From the NCBI GenBank assembly GCA_039111635.1, contig JBCAQO010000003.1, positions 1,798,001 to 1,862,000 on the forward strand: a stretch of 64,000 nucleotides of DNA. The letters are read 5' to 3'. Below the pieces are notes generated by a model. The model saw nothing but the letters and a program-made list of their open reading frames with translations. It searched no databases and had not been told where the DNA came from. The DNA comes from Heterobasidion occidentale (Eukaryota; Basidiomycota; Agaricomycetes; Russulales; Bondarzewiaceae). Positions 49,304-59,733 of the stretch are shown piece by piece (within the stretch, counting starts at the first letter, position 1; each line of letters starts with the position of its first letter). A program made the position numbers and the translations under genes.

Positions 49304-52300
49304 TTATGGTTTCCAAACGGATGTCCGACCAGGGGAGCTTTGAAGGGATGATGGTGACCTTCCTAACGGCCGAGAGGGCGTGGTAGGGCGCAGGCCAGCC
49401 TCAACAGCGGCATCTGCACGTCTAATGAACTGCAAAGGAGTCAACGGCGAGGAATTAACTGAGGAGGTCGACTTCATAGACTGAGGGCTTCTCCCATTCG
49501 CCGCTGACAAGGTGAGGAATGATATCCCTGTTGGTTCTGGAGTGCGCGGTGCTTGTGGAGGCGTCGTGATGATCTCTGGTGCTTCTAATAGAGTGTTAGA
49601 GTTGAACCACTTCTCCTCTCTGGATCCTAGTTGCGGTGGTGACTCGTGCGTGGGCAAGAGACGAAACAAATCAGAAAAATGCGTCCTGATGAATCTTTCG
49701 GACAGGTTTGCGAGGCGTAAGGCGCTGAATGAATGACAAGACGTACTTTGATAACTCCATCCACCCACCTCCTACTCGCACCATGACCGTCTGGGACCGC
49801 AGGATACGGCAGAAACACAACTTCGCGTCTTCTCCACCAATCCAATATTTACCGCTTTGGTCGCGCCAACCATCTTCTGCGACTTGAATATTGATGTCCA
49901 CCGGTAAGCTGTTAACTATGTCTCCCACAGCAACATCCAGTTTGTTCTTGGGGTTCGCTACGTATGGTATCTTTCGAGGCTGGAGAGCCTTGCTTTGCAT
50001 CATCGGACTTCTTGGTAAAGTTGGGAATGACAGTCTAGGCGCACGACCCCATGTGGAATGAGTTTGTGAATTAGTAGATCGGGGAGCGAAGGAACGAGAG
50101 GTGGAAGAGGCATCTGACAAGGCAGGCGAACCCATGCGCGAAGATTGACCAGTCTGCGCGCGCGGACGTGTTGTGATGATGGATTTACGAGGAGGAGGTT
50201 GTGACTTAGCGGGAGGCAGTGGTTTAGTGGGCGGCGAAGTCAGACTGCCAGTGCGCTGACGCGAAGCAAAGGTCGATTGGAATAATCGAGAAGTTGATGT
50301 TGCCGGGGAGAATGATGCAGAGACAGAGCGATTTGTAGATGCAACGGACATTCTGCTTGAGGCTCTAGATTGACTTGTTTCTGTGGTGGATACGACCCGT
50401 CGGGTGGATGGAGGGGGTCGGGTGGGTGTAGGGGCTGTGAGACGTGGTCGACCACGAAGGGGAGCAGGGGATCCCATAGACAAAGTTGAGAAATGATTAG
50501 TCTTCTTCTGGGGAGCTGGTCGATAACCACCGATGGACGCCCTGCTATTTCGCCCGTTACTCATGATGCTGCTCGGTCGGGATTTCCTACCATCGAGCAT
50601 GTCGGAGGCCATAGACTCGAGCTCATTCCAAGTCTGCAGGATCCGCTTCTGCTCCGATGACGCCCTCACATCGTCAGCGATTCCAGAGAACTGTCGGCTC
50701 GCATCGTCAATCAGATCACAAGAATAAGATATCCGCGAGCCCAACTGCTCTTCGGGGGGAAGAGAAGTTTGGGATACATGCGCTGAGGCAAGGGGGCCGA
50801 CTGGAGGAGCAGGGTAACTGTCGATGTGTTCAAGGAGATCGCTAAGGCATGCGTCACAGTCTTGCACAGCTTGAGCAAATATTGAAAGCTTTTGTATCCG
50901 CTGTAGCATTGGCTTCGAATCGTCGACTTCACTCCTGAGGGACCGCAGTTCAAGATCGACAGACTGAGCAGAGACGCTAGCAGGCAGGGTCACCATTTCG
51001 GAAATCACTGCGAATAGGCCAGAAGAAAGTGTTGCGTATTGAGCCGGCGAAGGAAGAGCATCTGCAGAAGCTGAAGGTCTAGCAGTTCCATTTATGTTCA
51101 TGGAGCGGAGACGTTTCCGGAGTGCATGTATCCGCTTCTGCAACTCAACCGATTCCTGGTCAAGCTCATCGACCACAGATGATTGCGCAATTCGCAGACC
51201 AAAAACGTCTGTAACTGGCATCAGCCATAAAGTCAACACTAATCGAGCCAGACTCACCTGCTACAGGAGTCTCTGCCAAAAGTTTTGCTTGCTCTTGCGC
51301 TTCCGCCTGAAGCTGTACAGCGGCCAACCTGTCATCTTCGGCTTCGCGCCTGGCATCAGCTTTCGCCCGTTCAAGTTGCTCAGCTTCCAATCTCTCATGC
51401 TCCAATCTGACTACCTCCTCTGCGTTACGACGCTCAAGCTCAAGCCTCGCCTCTTCTTCTGCCTCTAACCGCTCTTTCTCAATTCTAGCCCGCTCCTCCG
51501 CCTCTAGTCTTTCACGTTCTAGTCGCTCCTCCGCCTCCACTCTCTCTCTTTCCAATGCCGCCCGTTCCTCCGCTAGCCTCTCCTCTTCCATTCTCCTGGC
51601 TTGTTCTTCCGCCTCCAGCCGTTCGCGTTCCAATCTAGCCGCCTCCTCCTTTTTGAGACGCTCCTGCTCTTCTCGCAACCGTTGCTCCGCAGATATTCGC
51701 TCGTGCTCTAGCCTCTGACGTTCTGATATTTGAGACTTCAACGCCGCCACATCCTGCAGCCATGAGCTATACTTAAGCTCTGCATCGTCGAGGGCCTGAT
51801 TCCGAGCTGAATACAGAGCGGTAAAAGATGCCTCCTGGTTGTCGGCCATACTCTTCATTTCGTGAAGTGTTTTACGGATGTCAGAGAATGCTCGAGTCAT
51901 CTCAGACTCGTGACGAGTTGAGAATTGTTCTGTCTCTGTCATCAAGGACTCTAATTGTCCCAACACATTCAGTGACTCGGCAGATGATGCAAGTGAAGTT
52001 TGAAGAGGAGCAAGGCCATCGAAAGCCTGATGTATGGAGTCGAGGAGAGAAGCCAACTGGATGTCAACGTCTCTGGCTTTTCGGGCCAAGCGCAGAAATC
52101 TGGCTCTTCTTTCTATAGACAACACGTCGTTCATCAGAGTCAACGCGAAGGCGTTAGAGTCGGTGCGAACGGCATCGTCCACCGTCGAGAGGTCAAAGGG
52201 CAATTCAATGGACGATGAGGGATTGAACGACTCTAGAGACAAGTCTCCACCAGACGAGAAGCGTCTCTTCACTGGGTGAAGACCCTGAGCGGAGGAGAAG

Positions 52301-54806
52301 CCTGTGGAGACGAAGAGCACGCGGGTGGGAAGATCGTCTACGAATGCTTGAACAGAGCCCGCAAGTTCGACGACTTCGGAATCAAGAATCGCCTCAGGAA
52401 GTACATCGTCCGAGGTGGTTGCATTCAAAACGCTGTCAGAAGCTGCCTCCAATCTTTCCTTGATGTCCTCCAAGCGAACCTGTAGGCCCTGCATCTGATC
52501 TGAAACGTCAGCCATGATAGAGGCCTGGCTATAGATGCTCTCCCCCAATCGGACCATCTGTTTGACTTGGTCCAAGACGATAGATAGCCCGTCACAACGT
52601 TGAGCCATATAATCTCGGAGGCCGGGTTGCAGGGAAGGGGAGAATGAGTGAAAAACTGAGATGACCTGCTGAGTTAGCCGGGATTCTAGATGTTGCAAAC
52701 GGTCCGTGAATTGCAGTGGGGAAGGTGCGGCAGGCAAGGATGGCATGGGACTTTCAGGAGTTAGGAGAGCAGCATTCGAAGACAATGTTCGTGATCGCCA
52801 TCGACGCTGTTCCATTGCCTCGCCTACATCATTTCGAACGATATCCAGTTCCCGAAGTATTGAGGTAGCTGGGATCCAAACTTTTCTGATCTCTCGTAGG
52901 AGATTGACATTGGCGACAACACCATCGCGAACCACGCGCGCATTCTGTTTCCTGGATGCCAGTCGTTCGATGATAGATATAGAGTTCGCCTTGAACGTGG
53001 GATCCATGTGGAACTGGTCAGCTGAAAGCAAAGCAGTTTGAGCCTTCGGTAAAACCGTTTCGGCGTTTCGGTCTGCTTGCTCCAATTCATGAAGGATAGA
53101 GGGTAGTAGCGCCAGGTATGCATTGTGTCGAGTCAGGTCAAGACAAGCATCCGAACTCAAGTCAACAGGACTACCATCACCATCAGGATTGGGGACGCCA
53201 TGCTGGAGTTGAGAGACAATCGACTCGTACAGTGACCCTAGATCACTGGCCGACGAGCAAAGGACTTCGACTTGCCTCACAGCTTCGAAGAAGGCATGAT
53301 ATTCCTGAGCGCCCTTCTCGACTTGTTTGGCTAACGCAGTAGCAGTAGACAAATCTGACGAAAGTTGTTGCGAGATCTCTTCATTCGTGATCGTTTGATC
53401 AGGAAAGAGATGATGAGTTGGTCGAGGGAAGATGCTCGCAGGCGATGCTGGACTTTCTCTTGCACTGAGCCTTTTCATAATCGCACTCGCTCGAGAGGTG
53501 TAGGCGGTATCCTGGCGTGCTGATGGGTGACTCAACTTCGCGGTCTCAATCTCTTCAAGCAGAGTTTGAGCGGCAGCTTGGTCTTTTGCCGTTTCGACAA
53601 AGAACTCATCAGCCCTGTGAACTTCATCAGCACACAGGAGCATAGGCCACATAAAGAGGATGACAGCACTTTCTCCATTGCGTGACTACGCTCATAACAA
53701 ACTTTCCTACGTTTTCCATCTCATTGATCCCTTGGTCTTCCAACTTGTCCTGCTCGTCGAGCAGCTCGTCCGGGACGGGTTTCCGACTGTGGTCTATGAG
53801 CCTATCCAAAGCCTTTCCTGCCGCAGAGATTTTGCCATGACGAAGAGATGATATCCGACTGGCAAACGTAGCGGCATCTCTAGACAAGGCTTCCGCTATT
53901 TTGAACCGAGCGGCACGAGAGAAACCGGGAGATGATGTCACTGAAGCGTCCGAGGTAGTGGACATAATAGAACCTCGGCGCGGAGAAGCTTCTTCCTGTA
54001 GGTTCGTGATGTCATACACTGCTAATGACCATCTAGCCCGGGTGGCGAGGAAGGCTTTCAAATCGACAAGAATGCTTCGTCGATCTGCCCAAGCGGCTCG
54101 ACGTTGTTCCTCCCAAGTAAGTCGGACACCGAGGAGGTCTAAATTTTCGGACCTGCCTCGAAGTAGATGCAGGAGCTTGTCAAATTCGTAGATGGTTGTC
54201 AATGTCAACTCGATGAGGTCCGTATCCTCCGGGGAGAGATTGCGCTGGGCTGTAGCTGCGATGATAGAGTGGATTCAAGACAGGAATTGACAGAATTGTA
54301 GCCGCTGGCACTCACCCTTCGTGAATTGCTTGAACTTTTTGAGTTCCCCAGAATCAAAAGCCTCCGTCTCCTTCTCGATTTTGTCGTGTTCGACAAGCCA
54401 TTCTTTGAGCTCCTCGCGAGTGGGCAAACCTGGGACGACATCAGCCGATGTGCGGACGGCATCAAGGCCAGCGAACAATTCTATTGGCGGCATGTTTCCT
54501 AGGAACTATGATAGCAGTTTGTTGAGATCAGTCTTGAGGGATCTGCGTGCAGTACGTGAACCTCACTTTGATTTTGTCCACTATCCATTCCTTCCTCTCG
54601 CTGAATGCCTGAAGTTCTATGACCTCGTGCGACTCGAGTTCGCCATGTTCAGCATGCCCTTGAAGATGTTGCGATTCTTGTCTAATCGAGCCATGTGGTA
54701 TTTTAGACTTAATGATAGATTCGAGAGAGCTGTAATCCATTCCGTCGAGCGTACCAGCCGGCTCGGCGTCTATGGGGAGTATGGCTTTCGTCTCTGAGTC
54801 GCCCAT
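49304..54806 (-). CDS. KAR9-like protein with GAS2-related (GAR) domain
   Basis: Probably a large cytoskeletal linker tying microtubule tips to the cortex or actin. It starts at ATG 54804-54806 (MGDSETKAILPIDAEPAG) and stops at TAA 49304-49306. About 1,700 residues in six or more exons. The N-terminal half (MPPIELFAGLDAV onward, LDLLGVRLTWEEQRRAAW) is all-helical and resembles the KAR9 family. A run of about 120 residues of ER/K-rich repeats (EERLERERLEAEERARIEKE) at 51.3-51.7 kb should form a long single helix. A second helical part and Ser/Arg/Pro-rich linkers follow. The C-terminal domain has VGDIVNSLPVDINIQVAEDG, YWIGGEDAKLCFCRIL and VMVRVGGGWMEL, matching the microtubule-binding GAS2 domain. 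An SKIP sequence near residue 35 fits an EB1-binding SxIP motif. KAR9 relation is inferred; the GAR domain is clear. Confidence 0.82.
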
Positions 54807-55134
54807 AGTCCTAAAAGTATTGGTGCAAGATGCTCGAACGAGGGGTTCGAGGATTGAGAATATTTAAGCAAGAACGGGGGGCATATCCGCAGGCGGAGAG
54901 ATGGTCGTGACAGAAAGCAGGGAGAAGGGGCGCTGGTACAACGAGGCCTCCCAACTCGAGCCTCACGCGTCAATCGAGACATCCCTGCTGACTCAGCCCC
55001 ACCATCGCCATCCCTTCGGTCTCACGCGCGGGCTTCTCTGGTGCACGCAAAGCAATCACGATTGGCCGTGGCTAGCAGTTACAATAAATATACACGAGGT
55101 CCTTCCATCGCTCTACTTCCGTTCCTGCAAGCAT
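54807..55134. promoter_or_regulatory. Upstream region of the KAR9/GAR gene
   Basis: This 328 bp holds the promoter of the KAR9/GAR gene and the 3' flank of the next upstream gene. I saw no TATA box and no gene. Confidence 0.45.
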
Positions 55135-55892
55135 TCATTCCTTCAAGCTTGCCTTCGCCTTGGAACTTGGTAATGAGACATTGCTGAGCGTGTCAGCTTT
55201 CAGAATAGCACTTACCTGTGCCGCAGCATGGTGCGTGTCAGAGACTATATTCTCCAATCTTTCGAATCGCAAGGCAAGGCGGCGAAGCTGTTCAATTCCT
55301 CGAGTATCCCCCTTATCCACGAAGCCTTGTTGCATGTCAATCTCTTGCATGAACGCCGCGACATTGGCAAGCGAAGGTCCAAGCTCTCGCAATGGGAGAA
55401 GCTGTGATCTTCGGATACAGGAATTCGGTTCTCAGATCAGTCTCACACAAGTATAATGGCTACACACCGGATGCGCTCGTTAGAAGCGGTAAGCTCGTGC
55501 ACACTAACTTCCAGCTCTGCTGCCTTTGCCGTATGAGCTGACTTCAATCTCTGAACATCCGCATGCAGCCTCCCAGCACCACGCCGCATGTCCTGAAGCA
55601 TGTCCTGAACCTTGGTGTGCTCCGCCTTCCTAACAGATAACTCCAGAAGTGTTCTTTCGAGCTCTTTCTGTAGAGCGTGCGTTGTAGCCTCTATGCCATC
55701 AAGCTTCCGATGCACACCCGCCAATTGCCTTCTTAGAGCGAAGAAAGGGATCAATGTGACGGGGAGCGCTAGTGCGGTGAAGATGACCAAGCGAGTCTCT
55801 AGAGGCAGCGATGCAGAAGAAGCACTGTATGAATTATGTTTGGAGTCATTGGGTTTGTTCTGAGAATGTTCAGTACTACCTGAGGGCTCCAT
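55135..55892 (-). CDS. Single-pass membrane protein with coiled coil
   Basis: The family is not recognised. ATG 55890-55892 gives a short Ser/Asn-rich head (MEPSGSTEHSQNKPND). One membrane helix follows at about residues 33-52 (VIFTALALPVTLIPFFAL), then a long coiled coil (GIEATTHALQKELERTLLEL; RRGAGRLHADVQRLKSAH). After an intron near 55410-55470 the chain continues SQLLPLRELGPSLANVAAF and LRRLALRFERLENIV. The 3' end is uncertain. Reading straight on stops at TGA 55135-55137. An alternative intron starting GTAAGT after HHAAAQ would end about 50 bp further downstream with GPRVYLL. About 220-240 residues. N-in or N-out topology cannot be told. Confidence 0.7.
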
Positions 55893-56082
55893 GGATCCAC
55901 GAAGAGTTGAAGGAGGCTAATCTAGAATTACTTGTAACACACGGACCGCGTTGAGCCAAGTCAGTATCACATGACCATGGACTATTGCGAACAGGTTCAT
56001 AGCCAGGATTCTCAGGAAATACAGGAAATACTAGGAGGGCGCTATACGCTATGATCATGCAATGTACACAGATGATGTTTCA

Positions 56083-56624
56083 TCATTCGTCTTTTGGTGG
56101 TTTACCACCTTTGGTCAGACTCATGATCTCCTCCATAGCATCCTAAGGCGGTGATTGAGAGGAGGCGAAACGGACAGTCAGGTCTGCACGCACCTGTGAA
56201 TTCATATCGATACCAGCCTTCTTTAACTCTACCATCACACTCTTCACCCCCCTTATAAACTTGCGATTTGTCGCCAGTCGGAACATCTGCATGTTAGATG
56301 GTGGAGTTGTCGACATGATGTCAATGCCTGTCCGTCATCCATTCGTCAACACGAAGCACATGAATGCACAGTCAGAAAGTACGCACCCTGTTCTTTCACT
56401 AGATTCGCTAGGTCAGAAAGTGCCTTCAGTGCTTCTGGTTTGTCCGCAAGCTTCTTGAAGAGTTCTGTGTGCTTTATGTTGTTCAGGAAGTCGGATGGTA
56501 GCTCTGCAGCCTGCCGTCGAGGCGTTGCAGATAAATAGCGAATCGGCACAGCAAAGACTGGCTGACGGAGCCTCCTTGCAGATGCAGCATGGAACGCAAC
56601 ACGCAGAGAATGCGACCCAAACAT
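56083..56624 (-). CDS. Small mitochondrial-type protein of unknown function
   Basis: ATG 56622-56624 gives MFGSHSLRVAFHAASARRLR, an Arg-rich amphipathic start lacking acidic residues, followed by RYLSATPRR, so a mitochondrial presequence is likely. Three exons give about 143 residues: a helical part (FLNNIKHTELFKKLADKPEA), then GIDIMSTTPPSNMQMFRLAT and GVKSVMVELKKAGIDMNSQ, then DAMEEIMSLTKGGKPPKDE. The stop is TGA 56083-56085. I do not recognise a named family. It diverges from PSF3 with 155 bp between starts. Confidence 0.75.
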
Positions 56625-56779
56625 ATTGATGAGAGACTGATTCCAAGACAAGGCTAGGTGGACTCCAGAAAGTAAGCGTGGGAACCGGTGCGTCTGTGAG
56701 GCGCGTCGCGTCGCGTCGTTTGGACTCCTCTCCACATGCACGACTGCAACACTCGCGCTGTGAACCCTACGACACGGAT
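56625..56779. promoter_or_regulatory. Bidirectional promoter, mitochondrial protein / PSF3
   Basis: A 155 bp GC-rich spacer. Three tandem GCGTC units at 56703-56717 create CGCGTCGCGTCG, similar to the CGCG core of MCB/E2F-type sites that drive replication genes in fungi. No TATA box. Function is inferred. Confidence 0.5.
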
Positions 56780-57702
56780 ATGGATGACGACTACTATTCC
56801 ATAGAATCCATTCTTGCAGAGAACCAGGTATGAACGAATGCTTTCCTCGTCTCGATCTGTGCTCACGTAGCTTTAGAAAGTTCAATGTACTTTCAAAGTG
56901 GACATTCCGGACATGGGGCATCTTGATGGTGGCAAGGAACGAGATGTGAGTTGCACGCCTCTAGTCAGAAATCATTGTACCACCATCAAGATATGAACTC
57001 ATTCTATTCGGTCGTAACAGATTAAGGCACAGAGCAAGATCCAACTTCCATTGTGGATGGCTTATATCCTCATCTACTCGTGTGTCCACGGAAAAAGCAT
57101 CACCTTCCCATAGCACGTTCATATCTTTATCCAGTGACTACGCGGATTTTTCCATCCCTGCGCCGTTCAGCTCGCACGTTCGGAATGCCCTTAACGCTGA
57201 AGCGAAGAGTGTGCGTTTGTCAGCGCTTGTAGGTGCAGGGGGGTTGTGGTATGGATTCGGGAAGATCGTCATGAAGTTGTGAGTCAAATTTTGCCATTTA
57301 TTGGTGACATGGATGCCCAAGACATGCAAACTTCGGGATAGACTGGACGATGCATCAGCGAGCGAGATGTCAAGTGTGCTTACGAAGGTCAGAAGACCCG
57401 TGTCCTGTTCATGATGAGAATCCTGATCCGTACTAGACGTTCCGAAGTCGCCTTCTTGAAGTAATAGACCAGGCGCAACACTTTGCTGCATTGGGTCCCG
57501 CAGGTGGTGGACAGTCGGCCGATGTTGCGCAGACATTTAGAGAAGGGTTAGATGGCACCGAACGAGAATGTGAGTGCCTCGGTAAGTCCGTCCGCTCGCT
57601 TTGTCACTAAAGATCATGAGTGTTGCAGTGTTTTCGCTCGCGCAGGAAAGTACCAAGCGGACAAAACGATGGTATGAGTCAACCGATCGAGGAAGGCGAT
57701 GA
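56780..57702 (+). CDS. PSF3: GINS complex subunit PSF3
   Basis: A subunit of the CMG replicative helicase. ATG 56780 gives MDDDYYSIESILAENQ. The spliced chain continues KVQCTFKVDIPDMGHLDGG, IKAQSKIQLPLWMAYILIYS, DYADFSIPAPFSSHVRNAL, LSALVGAGGLWYGFGKIVMK, TFRSRLLEVIDQAQHFAALG and LFSLAQESTKRTKRWYESTD, ending at TGA 57700-57702. All six introns are GT..AG and in frame. About 195-200 residues, as expected for the family. The order of the beta-rich B domain before the alpha-helical A domain is that of Psf3. Complete and highly conserved. Confidence 0.95.
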
Positions 57703-57769
57703 ATGAAGATATGTATTTTGTGACGGACTTGACGCGCGCTGCGAGGTCAACGGGGTCGCATCTCCATGA

Positions 57770-58121
57770 CTATGACGCTTTCTTATCCTCCAGAGGAGAA
57801 TTTGTTATTGTCTCCGAGAGAGAAGCTTTTTGTAGTTCGTACAAAAACCTATCATGCGTTACGACCTTAGTCTACTTGATCGTATAGAGCCGAGTGTCAA
57901 TTTACGCACCATTTGATGCTGACCCACAGTCCAATTTCTATTGAGATCAATACTAGAAGATGAATGTTTCCTGAGGTGATAACCGCCAAGGAAATAAGGA
58001 TGAGGAGCAGGGACCCAAGCACGACGTCAAGAACAAGGAGAAAGGTTGGATTTAGAGATGATCCTGGAGCCAAGATGTCTGATATGAATGAGTCAACTTG
58101 AAGCGTATCAGGGCTAGACAT
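57770..58121 (-). CDS. PKR1: PKR1-type V-ATPase assembly factor
   Basis: A small ER membrane protein needed in yeast for assembly of the V-ATPase Vo sector. Exons 57910-58121 and 57770-57848 give 96 residues. After MSSPDTLQVDS comes the family block FISDILAPGSS, then two membrane helices (FLLVLDVVLGSLLLILISLA; IHLLVLISIEIGLWVSIKWF) joined by a GNIH turn. The tail is YELQKASLSETITNSPLEDK plus KAS and stop TAG 57770-57772. The GNIH turn and W(x)3W-type end of helix 2 match remembered yeast Pkr1. It converges on PSF3 with only 67 bp between stop codons. Confidence 0.85.
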
Positions 58122-58661
58122 GGCCGGAGATCACAAAAGAGAATAGCTCAATGGCCAGGACCGTTGGTTTATGGTAGTCTCCAGTGCTGACATGAACAGA
58201 AGATCTGGCACTCAAGAGCACTCAACACCCAATCAGGACCCCAGGACGAACTTCGCGCGATTGGTCGAACAAGCACGCTGTGCGAATGGTTACTTCCACA
58301 AAATTAACAGATATTCCAACTACAAGGTTTTTGTAGACATGTTGTTACATCTGATGCATATATGGACAGCACCGTCTGCGGCCTTTTGCCATGAGGTGTG
58401 GCTGACAGCGACGTACTCATACAAGTCCTTGTTGCAAACGCGACACCTACAACAAACGCCCCGACACTACTTCCAAGTGAACAAAGTGCCGTGGCGATCG
58501 TTTGATCCTCGTGCATGGGCATCTCGTTGTTTCCATCTCCATAAAATCTCAGGAGCGCTATCGAGGGAACGAGTTCTACGCAGAGACAGTTTGTGGGTGA
58601 AAAGCGATTCAGCGGATTGGGAAGCGACCACGCTATTCAAGTGATCTGCACAGGACGCTTT
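58122..58661. other. Intergenic region between tandem minus-strand genes
   Basis: This 540 bp includes the PKR1 promoter and the 3' flank of the RecA-like gene. Open frames on both strands here lack domains or conserved character, so none is called. Confidence 0.45.
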
Positions 58662-59555
58662 TCAGTTGAGATAATCGAGTGAAAGGTAACGCAAGATATG
58701 ACCTGATTCGAAAGTGCCCACCCACTCAAAATATTGCTGGACAACGGTGGTCACCGACTCTCGCCGATACGACCTATTGGCCTCCTCATGCGCTTCATCG
58801 TCGGCTATCGCGGACATCATAGGACGTTTTAATATTGGGAGCTTCAGCTGATCCAGACGAGAGTCCATGAGAACGACAGCAACAGGAGTCCTGCGCGCAT
58901 ACGTTGAGCTATTCGGAATGTGGAGCTAGCCGTAAATCTTTGTACTCAGGTGTATGGGCTGAGAAGGAGACCGATAAGGCCATAGTATGCGCGACCAAGG
59001 ACATATAAGATGCGAGAGTGTTGCTTGGCCGTCGCCATTGGTGAGAGTTCCAGGTACATGGACATTGGAACGTACGAATTCGACGAGTATTCATCAAGAA
59101 AGTAAGCAGAGAGTTCATGAAGCACAATCAAAGATGGTGGCAGGCGGAGGATAGTCCTTGAGGGAAGGGAGGGATCATCTGAAGCTTCAGACACCTTGAA
59201 TGTGCATAGCAGGAAGGCAAGATGCGTAGGCGAAGGCGGGTAGCTAAAAGGAACTTTTGCTCAAAACGTCAAGACCATCTAGAGAACAGGGCACGAACAA
59301 CATGTTGACATTTGACAAAGGTTGCACCACGGCGCCATATCCGCCGCACTCATTCAGCCAGTCGTCATTGAATTCACGAAGAGCAGTTGACACTTTCTCG
59401 CGAGATGGCGAGAGGACAATTATCTTGTTATCTGGTTTATCAACAACATGGGTTAGGCATAGATGAACGAGAGCCGATGGATGATAAGAGCCTTTGATGG
59501 CCAACGTCGTGAAAGCTGGAAGAGTAGGACTTGGGAGAGGGAACAGACTGGTCAT
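58662..59555 (-). CDS. Uncharacterised protein, possible degenerate RecA fold
   Basis: No family is recognised with certainty. ATG 59553-59555 gives MTSLFPLPSPTLPAFTTLAI. The spliced chain (about 250 residues, four exons) has alternating strands and helices in RecA-like order: FTTLAIKGSYHPSALVHLCL (strand and helix, no GxxxxGK), NKIIVLSPSREKVSTALREF, MFYPPSPTHLAFLLCTF, PPSLIVLHELSAYFL (Walker-B-like strand), NTLASYMSLVAHTMALSVSF and TPVAVVLMDSRLDQLKLPIL. The stop is TGA 58662-58664. Borders used: donor GTTCGT after AACATGTT, donor GTACGT after AATTC, donor GTACAA after CCTGA with acceptor GCGCGCAG. SWSAP1/Psy3/Csm2-like Rad51 paralogues are candidates, by inference only. Confidence 0.6.
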
Positions 59556-59733
59556 GATAGCGCTGGTTGACCCAGGTTGACCCCTGCTCCACGCGCCACA
59601 TTTCGGCTCATAGACTCTGTGGCTACAGCCCAAATTCCGATCGTGACAGGTTTCTGACGTTTATAGTCCTTATGATCTTCGAATTGAGAACAGGATCCGA
59701 GAAACCGTCAAGTACATTCTGTGGACAGCATGT

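Noticed and set aside
51270..51720. Tandem DNA repeat in the ER/K-rich stretch
   Set aside because: The periodicity is at protein level (charged helix) with variable codons, not a clean DNA tandem array.
58171..58644. Plus-strand frame of 157 codons upstream of PKR1
   Set aside because: Composition is irregular, with no domain or ATG context, and it overlaps the expected PKR1 promoter.
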